A stretch of DNA of 64,000 nucleotides from Chryseobacterium sp. MA9 (GCF_024399315.1 NZ_CP075170.1:1302001-1366000); one strand, 5' to 3'; positions 47,468-56,387 are shown, counted from the stretch's first letter. Made by a program: numbers and translations. The notes: generated by a model from the sequence alone, not told the origin.

Positions 47468-47914
47468 ATGAATATTATTAACAAAATCCTCAACGTCGAC
47501 GATTATTATTTCGACGTGTTTATGTCTATCTCGGAAGCGCTTTCCGGGTTTACTGTAAATGAATTACAATCTACAGGCTTGGCAGAAACCTATTACACCT
47601 ACGTTCTGAAAAGCTTGGAAGCGGCTACTTTCGTAGAATTCCTTACTGTTTCTAAAAATATTCTTGAAAATTCTTCTGATGAAGATCAGTTGAAAAACGC
47701 CATTCAATCCGAAATTATTGCCAACCCCGGAATGAATGATATTGCCGGAAAAGTGATCACCATGTGGTATTTGGGAACCTGGGAAGGAGCTTATATCAAT
47801 GATCTTTCTTACAAAGAAGGTCTTGTCTGGAACCTGATGCATTCTCATCCGCCCGGAGCAAAACAACCTGGCTACAAATCGTGGAATATTAAACCTGTAA
47901 ACAGCAACTCATGA
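47468..47914 (+). CDS. FAD-SLDH-type sugar dehydrogenase small subunit
   Basis: 148 residues. The end reads VITMWYLGTW and later LVWNLMHSHPPGAKQPGYKSW, the signature of small subunits of membrane FAD-dependent sorbitol/fructose/glucose dehydrogenases. Those usually carry a Tat signal that exports the complex; this one has none, so the complex may stay in the cytoplasm or use another route. Its stop overlaps the large-subunit start by 4 nt (ATGA), as expected for obligate partners. Confidence 0.75.
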   Translation: MNIINKILNVDDYYFDVFMSISEALSGFTVNELQSTGLAETYYTYVLKSLEAATFVEFLTVSKNILENSSDEDQLKNAIQSEIIANPGMNDIAGKVITMWYLGTWEGAYINDLSYKEGLVWNLMHSHPPGAKQPGYKSWNIKPVNSNS

Positions 47915-49986
47915 ATCCAACCAATAACAAAAAAGATGTAATCATCGTAGGAACGGGGATCGCAGGATCATTAATTGCAAAACTGCTGTCTGATCATGTA
48001 TTTGATGTAGCAAAAGGTAAAATGATCCACCGTGCAGATGCAGGAAAATCGGATAATATCAAGGAAATATCAATACTCATGTACGAAGCCGGATTGGAAG
48101 CCGGTCTTGAACTGGATTCTGTATCTTCAATGACTACTTACAATGAGTATATCCGTACTTTCTACAGAGAAGAAGCTAAAGTTCCCAACTCTCCTTATCC
48201 GAATTTGAAGCAGGCACCTTCTCCAAATGTTCTCGATATGGAACACATCATTCAGCCGTTTCCTGATAAAAAGGGGTATCTGGTACAATTCGGGCCAATG
48301 CCGTTTGCAAGTGACGCCATCAGAGTGGGAGGCGGAACTACTCTTCACTGGCTGGGAACTACCCCAAGAATGCTTCCGAATGATTTTAAACTTACAGAGA
48401 AATATGGCATTACGATTCCTCAGCCAAATTCTGATAAACCAAGTCCTGTTAATTGGCCGATAGATTATGAAGAATTAAGGCCTTATTATGAAATGGCAGA
48501 ATTTGAAATCGGGGTTTCCGGAGATGTTTCAAGACAGGAATATCCAATTTCTGAAAATATGGAGCAATACTATGGAGATTATGTATTCCCGATGGAAGAA
48601 ATTCCGCAAAGTTATATGGATCATAAGATCATTGAAGGTCTTAAAGGTACGAGCGTAAAGCTAAGCTCCGGAGAAATTCCTTTGATGATGGTACCTTCTC
48701 CTCAGGGAAGAAATTCTATTCCGAATCCAAAATACGGAAAAACAAAGATCATTAAGGCGGAACCGAAAGATTCCGGATATAAACTGGTTTTAGACAGTTC
48801 TGAAAAAGAAGAGTATAAAGCTCTTGGTTCTGTATGGAATCCTTATATGGGAGAACGTTGTGAGGGAAATGCTTCCTGCGTTCCGATCTGTCCTGTTCAG
48901 GCTAAATACAATGCTTTAAAAACATTAAAAAAAGCGTTGTATAAGCTTAATGATAATGAAAACCTTAAGCGTAATCCATACATGCAGGTTCAGGCACAGA
49001 GTGTGGTTTACAGATTAAGTGTTGACCAGAACGATAAGGATAAAATCTCAAAGGTTCATCTGAGAAGATATACTTCAAAAGAGAAAACAGATTTCGTTGA
49101 AGAATCTATTGATACTTCAGATGCTATTGTGATTCTGGCTGCCAATGCTTTTGAAAATCCAAAAATCCTGCTGAATTCCAAATATACAGTTAATAATGTT
49201 GTAAAAACGGCGGCCAACAGCAGTGATCAGGTGGGAAGAAACCTGATGGATCATATGGTAATGCTTACGTGGGGACTTTTCCCTGAACCGGTGTATCCAT
49301 ACAGAGGTCCTGGTTCTACCACCAATATCTCGTCTTTCCGTGATGGAGATTTCAGAGGTGAATTTTCTGCGTGGATCTCTCCGCTTGACAATTGGGGCTG
49401 GGGCTGGCCGGCATTTTCTCCGGGATCTGATGTTGGATATTTTATCAGCCAGAAGCTTTTCGGAACAGAATTAAGAAAAGAGCTTACCAACAGACTTTCA
49501 AAACAGGTTTTATTTCATTTTGAAATTGAGCAGTTACCTAATCCAAATAACAGAGTTACCATTAATGATCAGTATTTAGATGTTCTTGGAATTCCACGCC
49601 CTGTTATTCATTATGAACTGACAGAATACGAGATGAAGGCTATGGAACAGGCAAAAAATGCTTCTGATCAGATGTTCAAAAAATTAAATATTGATGATTT
49701 CACAAAATATACTGCTGAAGACAAGAATTCTGTGATGTACAATGGAGTAAGATATTCTTACAACGGAGCCGGCCATATTGTGGGAACTCACAGAATGGGT
49801 TCTACAGCAGAGGATTCTGTAACCAACAGTTATTGTAAAGCTTGGGATCACCCGAATTTATACATCGTAGGAGCAGGAAACATGACCACTTTAGGAACTT
49901 CAAATCCTACTTTAACATTATCAGCATTCACAATCCGTTCAGTAGAATCTATTCTTGCTGATCTTGAAACTCAACTTAAAAAATAA
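47911..49986 (+). CDS. GMC-family oxidoreductase with [3Fe-4S] motif (dehydrogenase large subunit)
   Basis: 691 residues. FAD-binding GTGIAG at 14-19. A C-x5-C-x3-C motif at Cys317/323/327 matches the cluster-binding pattern reported for bacterial FAD-glucose dehydrogenase. Catalytic pair His622 (GAGHIVGTHRMG) and Asn665 (TSNPTLTLS) at the C terminus, typical of GMC enzymes. No signal peptide, and no cytochrome c subunit gene adjoins, unlike classical three-subunit sugar dehydrogenases, so its electron acceptor is unknown. Substrate probably a sugar or polyol, by family. Confidence 0.85.
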   Translation: MNPTNNKKDVIIVGTGIAGSLIAKLLSDHVFDVAKGKMIHRADAGKSDNIKEISILMYEAGLEAGLELDSVSSMTTYNEYIRTFYREEAKVPNSPYPNLKQAPSPNVLDMEHIIQPFPDKKGYLVQFGPMPFASDAIRVGGGTTLHWLGTTPRMLPNDFKLTEKYGITIPQPNSDKPSPVNWPIDYEELRPYYEMAEFEIGVSGDVSRQEYPISENMEQYYGDYVFPMEEIPQSYMDHKIIEGLKGTSVKLSSGEIPLMMVPSPQGRNSIPNPKYGKTKIIKAEPKDSGYKLVLDSSEKEEYKALGSVWNPYMGERCEGNASCVPICPVQAKYNALKTLKKALYKLNDNENLKRNPYMQVQAQSVVYRLSVDQNDKDKISKVHLRRYTSKEKTDFVEESIDTSDAIVILAANAFENPKILLNSKYTVNNVVKTAANSSDQVGRNLMDHMVMLTWGLFPEPVYPYRGPGSTTNISSFRDGDFRGEFSAWISPLDNWGWGWPAFSPGSDVGYFISQKLFGTELRKELTNRLSKQVLFHFEIEQLPNPNNRVTINDQYLDVLGIPRPVIHYELTEYEMKAMEQAKNASDQMFKKLNIDDFTKYTAEDKNSVMYNGVRYSYNGAGHIVGTHRMGSTAEDSVTNSYCKAWDHPNLYIVGAGNMTTLGTSNPTLTLSAFTIRSVESILADLETQLKK

Positions 49987-49990
49987 TAAC

Positions 49991-51442
49991 ATGAGACAAA
50001 GACTTATCAATAAAACAGCACAACCACAGGAAACATTAACAGCAGGAAGAATGGCAAGCAGAAGTACTGTCGTTGCAGATGCCGTTTCATTACCTTCTTT
50101 ATTATTTGATTCAGCACTTAGCAAAGAAGACTGGATTGAAGGATTAAAACATCACAGCAAAACAGTGACTTCTCTTTTACTGAATGATCAGATTGATGAT
50201 TTTAATGCTTATCTGGAATCTCAGTTCAGCTCCGAAGTTTCTGAATCAAAAAAAGGATTGACTGAAATTGATTATAAACCTATTTTACAGGATCTTTTAC
50301 AGACGGCAATCCTAATTGAGCATTCTACCATTCCACCTTATCTTACAGCTTTGTATTCCATCAAGGATGGAACTAATGCTTTAGCTTCACAAATCATCCG
50401 AAGTGTTGCTGTGGAAGAAATGCTTCACCTCATCATGGTTTGTAATGTATTGAATGCAATTGACATCCAGCCATCTGTCAACAAACAGGAGAACTACCCT
50501 ACTTATCCAATGAAATTACCCATGAATGTTGATTTCTATGTAGGACTGGAAACATTCTCAAGTAACAGTATTGCAACTTTTATTGCCATTGAAAGTCCAG
50601 GAAACCCTTTGGTAAAAGCTCCGAAATATGACAACGAAACAGGTTCTTCAGCATTATATTCCCAAAGAGCTGCCGTACAGGATACCACCTTGTGGACCCT
50701 TGAAAACATGAAAGGTTTCATCATGGAAAATGTCCATACTATTGGTGAATATTATGATGTTTTATTCTTCTATATTGTTATTTTCCAAATCATTGCTTAT
50801 TACAAAGAACATGGAACTCTTCCGAAGAATTTTGAAGAATTAAATACCGGAGGAATTTTCACAGGAAATCCTGCAAAGCAAATCCGTCCTGAGCAATACT
50901 ATGGAAGTGGCGGAAAATTACATTCTGTAGAAGCAGTAGCTGGAGTAATTGCTGTTTTCCAGGAAATCAAAGGACAGGGTGAAGGTGCTGACGATTCTAT
51001 TTTCGATGTTGATCCGTCTCAATTCGAAGAAGGGATGGAACTGGCTCATTATTTCAGATTTAAAGAAGTATTCCATGAGCATTTCTATCTTGGTGGAAAC
51101 TACGGGCCTTTTATGGATGAAAACGGTATGATGCCTGTTACTACTCCACCAAACGGAAAAGACTTACCTGTTGACTGGAATGAAGCATATCCTATGAAGC
51201 CTAATCCTAAAGTGGAAGATTATATTAAAAACAAAGAACTATATGCACAGGGCATAGAGTTTAATAAAACATACAGACGTTTATTAGACGCTATACAAAG
51301 TGCTGTGGAAGGAAACCAAAGAGAATTGGAAAAATCCATTATGTACATGTATGCATTGAAAGAACAGGCTGTTAACCTGATGAAACAACCATTGGATTCA
51401 CAAAGCAATGCAGGGCCAACTTTTGAATACACCGATTTATAA
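49991..51442 (+). CDS. VioB-like ferritin-fold protein
   Basis: 483 residues from the ATG at 49991, 4 nt after the previous stop. A ferritin-like four-helix domain runs from about 95 to 370 with ligand-type residues Glu110 (LIEHSTIPPYL), Glu143/His146 (EEMLH) and Glu359/His362 (EVFHEHF). It resembles the iminophenyl-pyruvate dimer synthase domain of VioB/RebD-type proteins but stands alone, without the catalase-like N-terminal part. A di-metal oxidase or oxygenase role is inferred. Its place in the operon suggests it acts with the GMC dehydrogenase. Confidence 0.7.
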   Translation: MRQRLINKTAQPQETLTAGRMASRSTVVADAVSLPSLLFDSALSKEDWIEGLKHHSKTVTSLLLNDQIDDFNAYLESQFSSEVSESKKGLTEIDYKPILQDLLQTAILIEHSTIPPYLTALYSIKDGTNALASQIIRSVAVEEMLHLIMVCNVLNAIDIQPSVNKQENYPTYPMKLPMNVDFYVGLETFSSNSIATFIAIESPGNPLVKAPKYDNETGSSALYSQRAAVQDTTLWTLENMKGFIMENVHTIGEYYDVLFFYIVIFQIIAYYKEHGTLPKNFEELNTGGIFTGNPAKQIRPEQYYGSGGKLHSVEAVAGVIAVFQEIKGQGEGADDSIFDVDPSQFEEGMELAHYFRFKEVFHEHFYLGGNYGPFMDENGMMPVTTPPNGKDLPVDWNEAYPMKPNPKVEDYIKNKELYAQGIEFNKTYRRLLDAIQSAVEGNQRELEKSIMYMYALKEQAVNLMKQPLDSQSNAGPTFEYTDL

Positions 51443-51460
51443 CCATAAAAACGATATATC

Positions 51461-52990
51461 ATGTTTAAAAGAAAAAAAGAAAGTCCCCAAGCGGGAGAAG
51501 AACAGTTGCTCCGTAAAATGCCAGGCCAAAATGAAATTAATCTGGCTGAGCTAATGGATGGATATTCAAAACTTCTTATCGATGATCCGGTAAGACCATT
51601 CCGAGAAGACAATCTGCAGGCAATAGAGAATAGCGTAGATTATGGAATTCTGGCAGCACTGTCTGGTACATGGGTAAGTTATAATGTTAATTACAATAAA
51701 GATATTACTAAACCTTCATTAGCAAGCGGGGTGCATACTACCATTATGCCTTCCCCTGGAACCAATTCAGGGACCATACCCGGAAAATTTGCTTTTGATA
51801 GTGAAGAATATATCGAGAAGCTAACATTTTCCATTGTCCCGGGCGGAGTTCGTAACCGCGGTGGTGCCAGTGAACTCTTCTGTGGAGCTGTTAAGTATGA
51901 GCAAAGTATTAAAAGTGTCAATACTGTAGAGGGACAGGAAGCTTTAAAATACACCCCCATCCATGAAGAAAACGGAATGTATCTCTGGCTGAGTGATGTC
52001 TACAACCATGCGGCAACTAAAGAATCTATTGAAAGAGACCGCGGTATTCATGCCGTTTCAACGGAAGATGCTAAAAAGTATGGCTATACAGGAGAATACA
52101 GAGATGAACCTCTTGTAAGAATAACACCTGACGGAGAGCAAAACCCTCAGTATATTCTTCAAAGCCAGCTGCAGCCGGGACAGCCTTATTATGAGATAGT
52201 TCCGGCACAGGAAATAAAGCCTGGAGCAGGACTTGACGGTCCTTATTTTATCCCGGACTACTCTATCTCAAGAAGCGGTGTTATTCCTCATGGAAGTACC
52301 ATTACTTTATTAGGAGATATTATTCCTCAAAATAAAGATAATACAACGTTTTATTTAATTGAAGGTTCTCCTAGTTTCCCTTATGGTAAAGAGGCATGGG
52401 ATACCAACCATCTTTCCATTTCCCGTACAATGGGAAACGCAGGGGTAACACCTGAAAAAATTATTGATCTTGATAAGCCCGCACCGGATTGGGTTCATGA
52501 AACACTTAATGATGATAATGATCCGGGATCAAATAAGATCTACACCCAGAGAATACTCGCACATGATTTATATCCTTATTCTGTACGACCTGATCTTAGG
52601 CTCAGGGATACATTAAGAGGTCAGAAGGTCAGCAATCACGTACATGTGAGAATGTCTTCCAAAATGAAAACCGGAGCGCAGGGAGGTATTTTAAATGTTC
52701 CTTTTGTAAACCGTTTCGTTCCGACTGTTGAAGTGGATATGGATATGTGGATTGAAACCATTATTGAAGATGGGAAAGAAATTCTTCAGCTGCAATATGA
52801 GCAAATTGTATTCTTTGAATTTGATTTTGGAAATGACGGAGGTACCACAAGCTGGCCTCACATCCAGGTTAATACACTTCGTAAACTAGAAGATATTCCT
52901 GAGGATCAAAGAAAAGTGATTGAAGAGCAGTTCTTTAATACTGCCGGAAATTCCAGCGCAGCTTCAGGATGTCCTTATCATAAAGGATAA
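51461..52990 (+). CDS. Predicted nitrobindin/lipocalin-like beta-barrel protein
   Basis: 509 residues, not securely recognised. After a helical N terminus (1-60) come alternating strands with LSGTWVSYN (about 65-75), LTFSIVPGGVRNRGG and HEENGMYLWL. This order resembles nitrobindin-type heme barrels (GTW then HxExG). A second beta region follows (about 270-480), and the end reads SGCPYHKG. No signal peptide. Last gene of the dehydrogenase/ferritin operon, 18 nt after the previous gene. Heme or small-ligand binding is a guess from fold pattern. Confidence 0.5.
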   Translation: MFKRKKESPQAGEEQLLRKMPGQNEINLAELMDGYSKLLIDDPVRPFREDNLQAIENSVDYGILAALSGTWVSYNVNYNKDITKPSLASGVHTTIMPSPGTNSGTIPGKFAFDSEEYIEKLTFSIVPGGVRNRGGASELFCGAVKYEQSIKSVNTVEGQEALKYTPIHEENGMYLWLSDVYNHAATKESIERDRGIHAVSTEDAKKYGYTGEYRDEPLVRITPDGEQNPQYILQSQLQPGQPYYEIVPAQEIKPGAGLDGPYFIPDYSISRSGVIPHGSTITLLGDIIPQNKDNTTFYLIEGSPSFPYGKEAWDTNHLSISRTMGNAGVTPEKIIDLDKPAPDWVHETLNDDNDPGSNKIYTQRILAHDLYPYSVRPDLRLRDTLRGQKVSNHVHVRMSSKMKTGAQGGILNVPFVNRFVPTVEVDMDMWIETIIEDGKEILQLQYEQIVFFEFDFGNDGGTTSWPHIQVNTLRKLEDIPEDQRKVIEEQFFNTAGNSSAASGCPYHKG

Positions 52991-53011
52991 AATTACTCAT
53001 CAATATGATAC

Positions 53012-53044
53012 AAAAAAGAGGCAGATTATTGCCTCTTTTTTTAT
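53012..53044. terminator. Bidirectional intrinsic terminator
   Basis: AAAGAGGCA / TGCCTCTTT stem with 6-nt loop, A-run and T-run on the two sides, between the operon end and the convergent TetR gene. Confidence 0.85.
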
Positions 53045-53059
53045 CTTTTCTATGATATA

Positions 53060-53698
53060 TTAAAGATTCTCGTAGGTCTGATCCACCATAAAGGATATCG
53101 CTTTTTTGATCTTTTCACGTCCTTCAGGTGTATTGGTGTCTATCCCGCAGAAAATACTGCCATTCAGAGAGGCGAACATATTGAGGTAATAAAGCCCTGA
53201 AACCATAATCGCCATGATAGATCGATAGGTATCCATTTTATCTTTGAAACGGGATTCCATCAATAATTTAAAGATATATTCCCCGTTTTCTTCCTGGGTA
53301 TCAATTAGTTTTTTTAATGATTTTCTAGGTTCGGATATGGTCCACAGCAATAGTTTCTGAGCCTCTTTATTAGTGTATACGTGATCAAATTGTGAAAGCA
53401 GCATATGCTCGATAAATTCTCTTCCTCCATCTTCCAGGTTCGGTTTCATCTTTTCCACTTCCTCACTGGTTGCTTTCACCCAAAAATCTTGTGTACGAAC
53501 ATATTCGTCCATCAGACCATCCATACCACCAAAATAGGTGTAGATCATTTTCTTATCTACTCCGGCAGTTGCAGCGATATCATTTATCTTCAATCCTGCA
53601 TGTCCTTTCGTTTTCAGAATTTTCCCAACTGCATCTAAAAATTTTTTCTTACTGCGTTCTTTATTTCTAATACTCCCTGATGCTGACTTTCTTTCCAT
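53060..53698 (-). CDS. TetR-family regulator, copy 1
   Basis: 212 residues from the ATG at 53696-53698 (MERKSASGSIRNKE). HTH at about 30-60 (LKINDIAATAGVDKKMIYTYFGG). All-helical ligand domain after that, ending KKAISFMVDQTYENL. It aligns without gaps and with most residues identical to the TetR at 57607-58245. Its promoter (minus-strand -7 TAAACTTG at 53717-53724) faces the small-RNA unit A. One palindrome (53743-53764) sits between the two promoters, so self-repression together with RNA A is likely. Ligand unknown. Confidence 0.9.
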   Translation of the reverse strand: MERKSASGSIRNKERSKKKFLDAVGKILKTKGHAGLKINDIAATAGVDKKMIYTYFGGMDGLMDEYVRTQDFWVKATSEEVEKMKPNLEDGGREFIEHMLLSQFDHVYTNKEAQKLLLWTISEPRKSLKKLIDTQEENGEYIFKLLMESRFKDKMDTYRSIMAIMVSGLYYLNMFASLNGSIFCGIDTNTPEGREKIKKAISFMVDQTYENL

Positions 53699-53742
53699 GA
53701 CTAAACATTCAATATACAAGTTTAAGGAATTTTTTTATCATT

Positions 53743-53787
53743 TTAGACACTACCAAGTGTCTAATTTCAACTATTTGTATATATTTG
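53743..53787 (+). promoter_or_regulatory. TetR operator A and promoter A
   Basis: Perfect palindrome TTAGACACT (53743-53751) / AGTGTCTAA (53756-53764) with 4-nt centre ACCA, then -7 box TATATTTG at 53780-53787. The same palindrome lies 18 bp from the TetR1 -7 box on the other strand. The operator-to-box gap (18 bp after AGTGTC) is 10 bp longer than in the other three copies, about one helical turn. Confidence 0.8.
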
Positions 53788-53793
53788 TACAAA

Positions 53794-53937
53794 CTAAAAC
53801 CATTTAGATAAAACACTATTGAGATTGAAAAATTAAAAACCATTTAGATTGTATCGCTAGTTCCCTCAGTTTAAAGAACATAAACAACTGAGGGGGAAAC
53901 CCAACCAAACAGCATCAATTTCTATAATGGTATTATC
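53794..53937 (+). ncRNA. Candidate small RNA A (TetR1-linked)
   Basis: Predicted start about 7 nt after the -7 box. Begins with ACAAACTAAAACCATTTAGA, shares GAGATTGA and TAGTTCCCTCAGTTTAAA with unit C, and folds a 9-bp hairpin CCCTCAGTT (53863-53871) / AACTGAGGG (53886-53894). There is no ATG before about 53925. The 3' end is a weak bulged stem (ATCAATT..AATGGT) before a T-rich run, apparently a decayed terminator, so the end is uncertain. Contains an internal repeat of AAAACCATTTAGAT. Confidence 0.65.
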
Positions 53938-54156
53938 TTTATTCTCAAAGAGCTGTTATGATAATAAATAAAACACTTTTCAATAGATATTTATTGGCTT
54001 ATTCCTTTCAATTGCTGACATGCAGCCTTTATTTTGAAAAAGGATTTCTGTTTTTTGTTATATGATTAAATTAAAATATGAGCATCAATCAAAGAATAAT
54101 TTCTTTCATGATAAAATTAATAATCTGAAAATCAAATAATTAAATTAAATTTTAAA

Positions 54157-54164
54157 AAAAATTA
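54157..54164. repeat. Target site duplication, left copy
   Basis: AAAAATTA immediately outside the left transposon end. The identical 8 bp follow the right end at 57355-57362. An 8-bp duplication is the rule for IS1595-family insertions. Confidence 0.88.
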
Positions 54165-54203
54165 GGTAATTATACGCCAGTTTACACCAGCTTAGTTAAA
54201 AAT

Positions 54204-54229
54204 AAGAGGACTCAATTAAGTCCTCTTTT
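54204..54229 (-). terminator. Terminator of the transposon's minus-strand operon
   Basis: AAGAGGACT (54204-54212) pairs with AGTCCTCTT (54219-54227). It overlaps the stop codon of the 54212 gene. A-rich and T-rich flanks on both sides. Confidence 0.75.
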
Positions 54230-54739
54230 ATTTTCTAATATTTTGATTTTTTCTTTTAAAGAATCAATCTGTCTATTTAATTGTTCTTTTTCAATACTGG
54301 ATTTATCCTTATCTCTGTTGAGTTTATAATTCAAAACTCCAATAACAGCCATTGATATTCCAAAAACTATTGATAATATAATTGGAATGATTTTAAACCA
54401 ATCTCTTTTAGGCTCAAGACTTTTCAGGTATTTAAAATGTCCTCCCTTTTCTTTTACTAATCTTCCCTTTTCTGTTAGTACATAGACTGCATTACCCCCA
54501 GGAGGATGTTCTATGTAACCCAATTTTTCCATCATCATTTGTATTTCATTATTAACACTCGTGATTTTTGGACTTTTAAATTCTGGTTCAATTATTTTGT
54601 AAAATTCATAAGGACGAAAGTAATCGAATAAGGGAAATAAAACTATCAGTTTATCAATGTATTCATAAACTTTAGCTTCCTTTTCTTCACCTGAAAAGTA
54701 AATTACTTTCTTGTATGGCTTTAATCCTGGCATAAACAA
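54212..54739 (-). CDS. Transposon passenger: membrane protein with wHTH-like N domain and coiled coil
   Basis: 175 residues, not recognised. N-terminal about 100 residues look like a small winged-helix-type domain (EIQMMMEKLGYIEHPPGG, YVLTEKGRLVKEKGG). One TM segment lies at about 116-137, then a coiled coil (about 140-175, DKSSIEKEQLNRQIDSLKEK). A layout of soluble domain, TM and short coiled coil suggests a membrane-tethered regulator or immunity-type protein. Third gene of the transposase operon, 6 nt after the 54746 gene. Confidence 0.65.
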   Translation of the reverse strand: MFMPGLKPYKKVIYFSGEEKEAKVYEYIDKLIVLFPLFDYFRPYEFYKIIEPEFKSPKITSVNNEIQMMMEKLGYIEHPPGGNAVYVLTEKGRLVKEKGGHFKYLKSLEPKRDWFKIIPIILSIVFGISMAVIGVLNYKLNRDKDKSSIEKEQLNRQIDSLKEKIKILENKRGLN

Positions 54740-54745
54740 TTAAAA

Positions 54746-54985
54746 CTACTTATCTTTCTTTTTAGGTTTAAAGTTTAAAACCTTTTTCATATTCAAATCG
54801 AATTCCACTAATTTAAGCACATGTTTGCCATCAACTAAAGGAATATTGTCTATGTAAATTATTTCAGTGCCATCGAATGCAAAATATTCATAATTTTTCT
54901 TTATATCTTCAACATAAAAATAATCTACACCATCTTTTGTAATGTATCTCACATTTTTTTCTTTAAGTGCTTCACCTAATGACAT
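54746..54985 (-). CDS. Transposon passenger: small hypothetical protein
   Basis: 79 residues, not recognised. Rich in aromatic residues and strands (YFYVEDIKKNYEYFAFDGTE, IPLVDGKHVLKLVEFDL), then a Lys-rich tail (FKPKKKDK). No signal or TM. The start overlaps the transposase stop by 10 nt, so it is translated from the transposase mRNA. Confidence 0.6.
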   Translation of the reverse strand: MSLGEALKEKNVRYITKDGVDYFYVEDIKKNYEYFAFDGTEIIYIDNIPLVDGKHVLKLVEFDLNMKKVLNFKPKKKDK

Positions 54986-55902
54986 AATTCTTTATACTTA
55001 GTTCGGACATTTGAATTTGACAACAAATATCTGAATTTTTCTTGGTCGGTGACCTTTCTCAGGTTAAATCTATACACAAATTCATCAACATATTTTTGAA
55101 GATGCTTTTTTGAAACGTGATTATACATTCCTGAAACACTTCTTTTAAGTATGTTCCAACTTCCTTCTATATTATTTGTGTGTACATTATTGTCCTGCAA
55201 ACTTACATACTCTTTTTTAGAATGATCTATAATTCTATGATCGTAATGTTTATTCAATCCGTTATAAGCCCACCATTCATCAGTAATGATTGTTTGGGTT
55301 GTAGGTTTGACATACTTATAAATAAATGGTTGAATACTTTTTCTTTTTGTATCAGGTACAACAAAAGCATTCATCTTACCATCTCTTTGTAACATTCCCA
55401 TCACAGGAACTTTATCTTTAAAACTTCGCCCTTGTGAGTGTGGAACTTTCTTGTCTTTGTGACGGTTCTTGTTCTTACCTCCAATAAAAGTTTCATCACA
55501 TTCTACAATACCTTCAAGCTCATTATTATTCTCAATACCAAAACATGCTCTAATTCTTTGTAACATGAACCATGCTGTTGCTTGTCTCACTCCAATATCT
55601 TTTCCTAACTGTATAGAACTAATCCCTTTTTTGTGGGACGTAACAAGCCAAATAGCCATGAACCATTTACGAAGACTAACTTTAGAATTCTCAAACATTG
55701 TTCCCGTCTTAATGTTAAAGTACTTTCCTGTATTCTTACATCTATATTGATTATTCTTACACTTATATACTTTTGAATTTTCATCAAAAGGACTTACAGG
55801 AAGTTTGTTCCATTTCAACATCTCCAAATAATCAATACAATCCTGTTCTGTTGAAAAGGTTTGAGTTAATTCAAATACTGATTTTATGTTGGTGTTAAAC
55901 AT
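54976..55902 (-). CDS. IS1595-family (ISXO2-like) transposase
   Basis: 308 residues. DDE catalytic domain with Asp136 (IVECDETFIGG), Asp208 (IITDEWWAY) and Glu246 (TNNIEGSWNILKR). The N-terminal zinc-ribbon region (about 30-65) keeps only two of the usual Cys (Cys48, Cys55), so its metal site appears reduced. An HTH-like segment lies at about 93-115 (GISSIQLGKDIGVRQATA). Catalyses cut or copy transposition of the element at 54165-57354. No frameshift or stop is seen. Confidence 0.93.
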   Translation of the reverse strand: MFNTNIKSVFELTQTFSTEQDCIDYLEMLKWNKLPVSPFDENSKVYKCKNNQYRCKNTGKYFNIKTGTMFENSKVSLRKWFMAIWLVTSHKKGISSIQLGKDIGVRQATAWFMLQRIRACFGIENNNELEGIVECDETFIGGKNKNRHKDKKVPHSQGRSFKDKVPVMGMLQRDGKMNAFVVPDTKRKSIQPFIYKYVKPTTQTIITDEWWAYNGLNKHYDHRIIDHSKKEYVSLQDNNVHTNNIEGSWNILKRSVSGMYNHVSKKHLQKYVDEFVYRFNLRKVTDQEKFRYLLSNSNVRTKYKELCH

Positions 55903-55907
55903 ATCTA

Positions 55908-56387
55908 CTATTTTGTGTTTTTAATGATTGTATTAGCAGCATCATAGAGCCAACTAACATTACCTCTATAAAGGCTTTCCATATTATTAATAACAGTCTT
56001 ATTAAAAGATTCAATGATCTTGTTTTTACGATCATCAGATATATCTAAAGACTTTATTTGATAAAGAATATCATCTACAACAGATTGAGCATTTTTCTGA
56101 TTACTATTATATCTGTTCTGTAAAGTGGTTGCAGCATTCCCCAAATTAGAAATATCTAATTGCTGAGGATCTTTATACTGATAAGGTTGCCTTGATTGTT
56201 GAGGGCTTTTTAAGCTGTAATACTCCCATTGACCAGAATAACTATTGTATTTTTCATAACCTATTAGATTTGATGAAGAATCAAAATATTCATATCTGTT
56301 ATAATATGAGTTATACTTCTTTGTTACTGTTTGAGAGAAACAGAAAACTCCAAACAACATGCATAAGGAAAAGATAATTTTTTTCAT
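55908..56387 (-). CDS. Transposon passenger: secreted Tyr/Gln-rich protein
   Basis: 159 residues. Clear signal peptide (MKKIIFSLCMLFGVFCFSQ). Mature N-terminal part has repeats built on YNSYYNRYEYFD and YNSYSGQWEYY, then a Gln-rich linker and a helical C-terminal half (about 75-159). No family recognised. Exported to periplasm or outside. It is first in the minus-strand transposon operon, 5 nt before the transposase. Odd cargo for an IS. Confidence 0.7.
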   Translation of the reverse strand: MKKIIFSLCMLFGVFCFSQTVTKKYNSYYNRYEYFDSSSNLIGYEKYNSYSGQWEYYSLKSPQQSRQPYQYKDPQQLDISNLGNAATTLQNRYNSNQKNAQSVVDDILYQIKSLDISDDRKNKIIESFNKTVINNMESLYRGNVSWLYDAANTIIKNTK

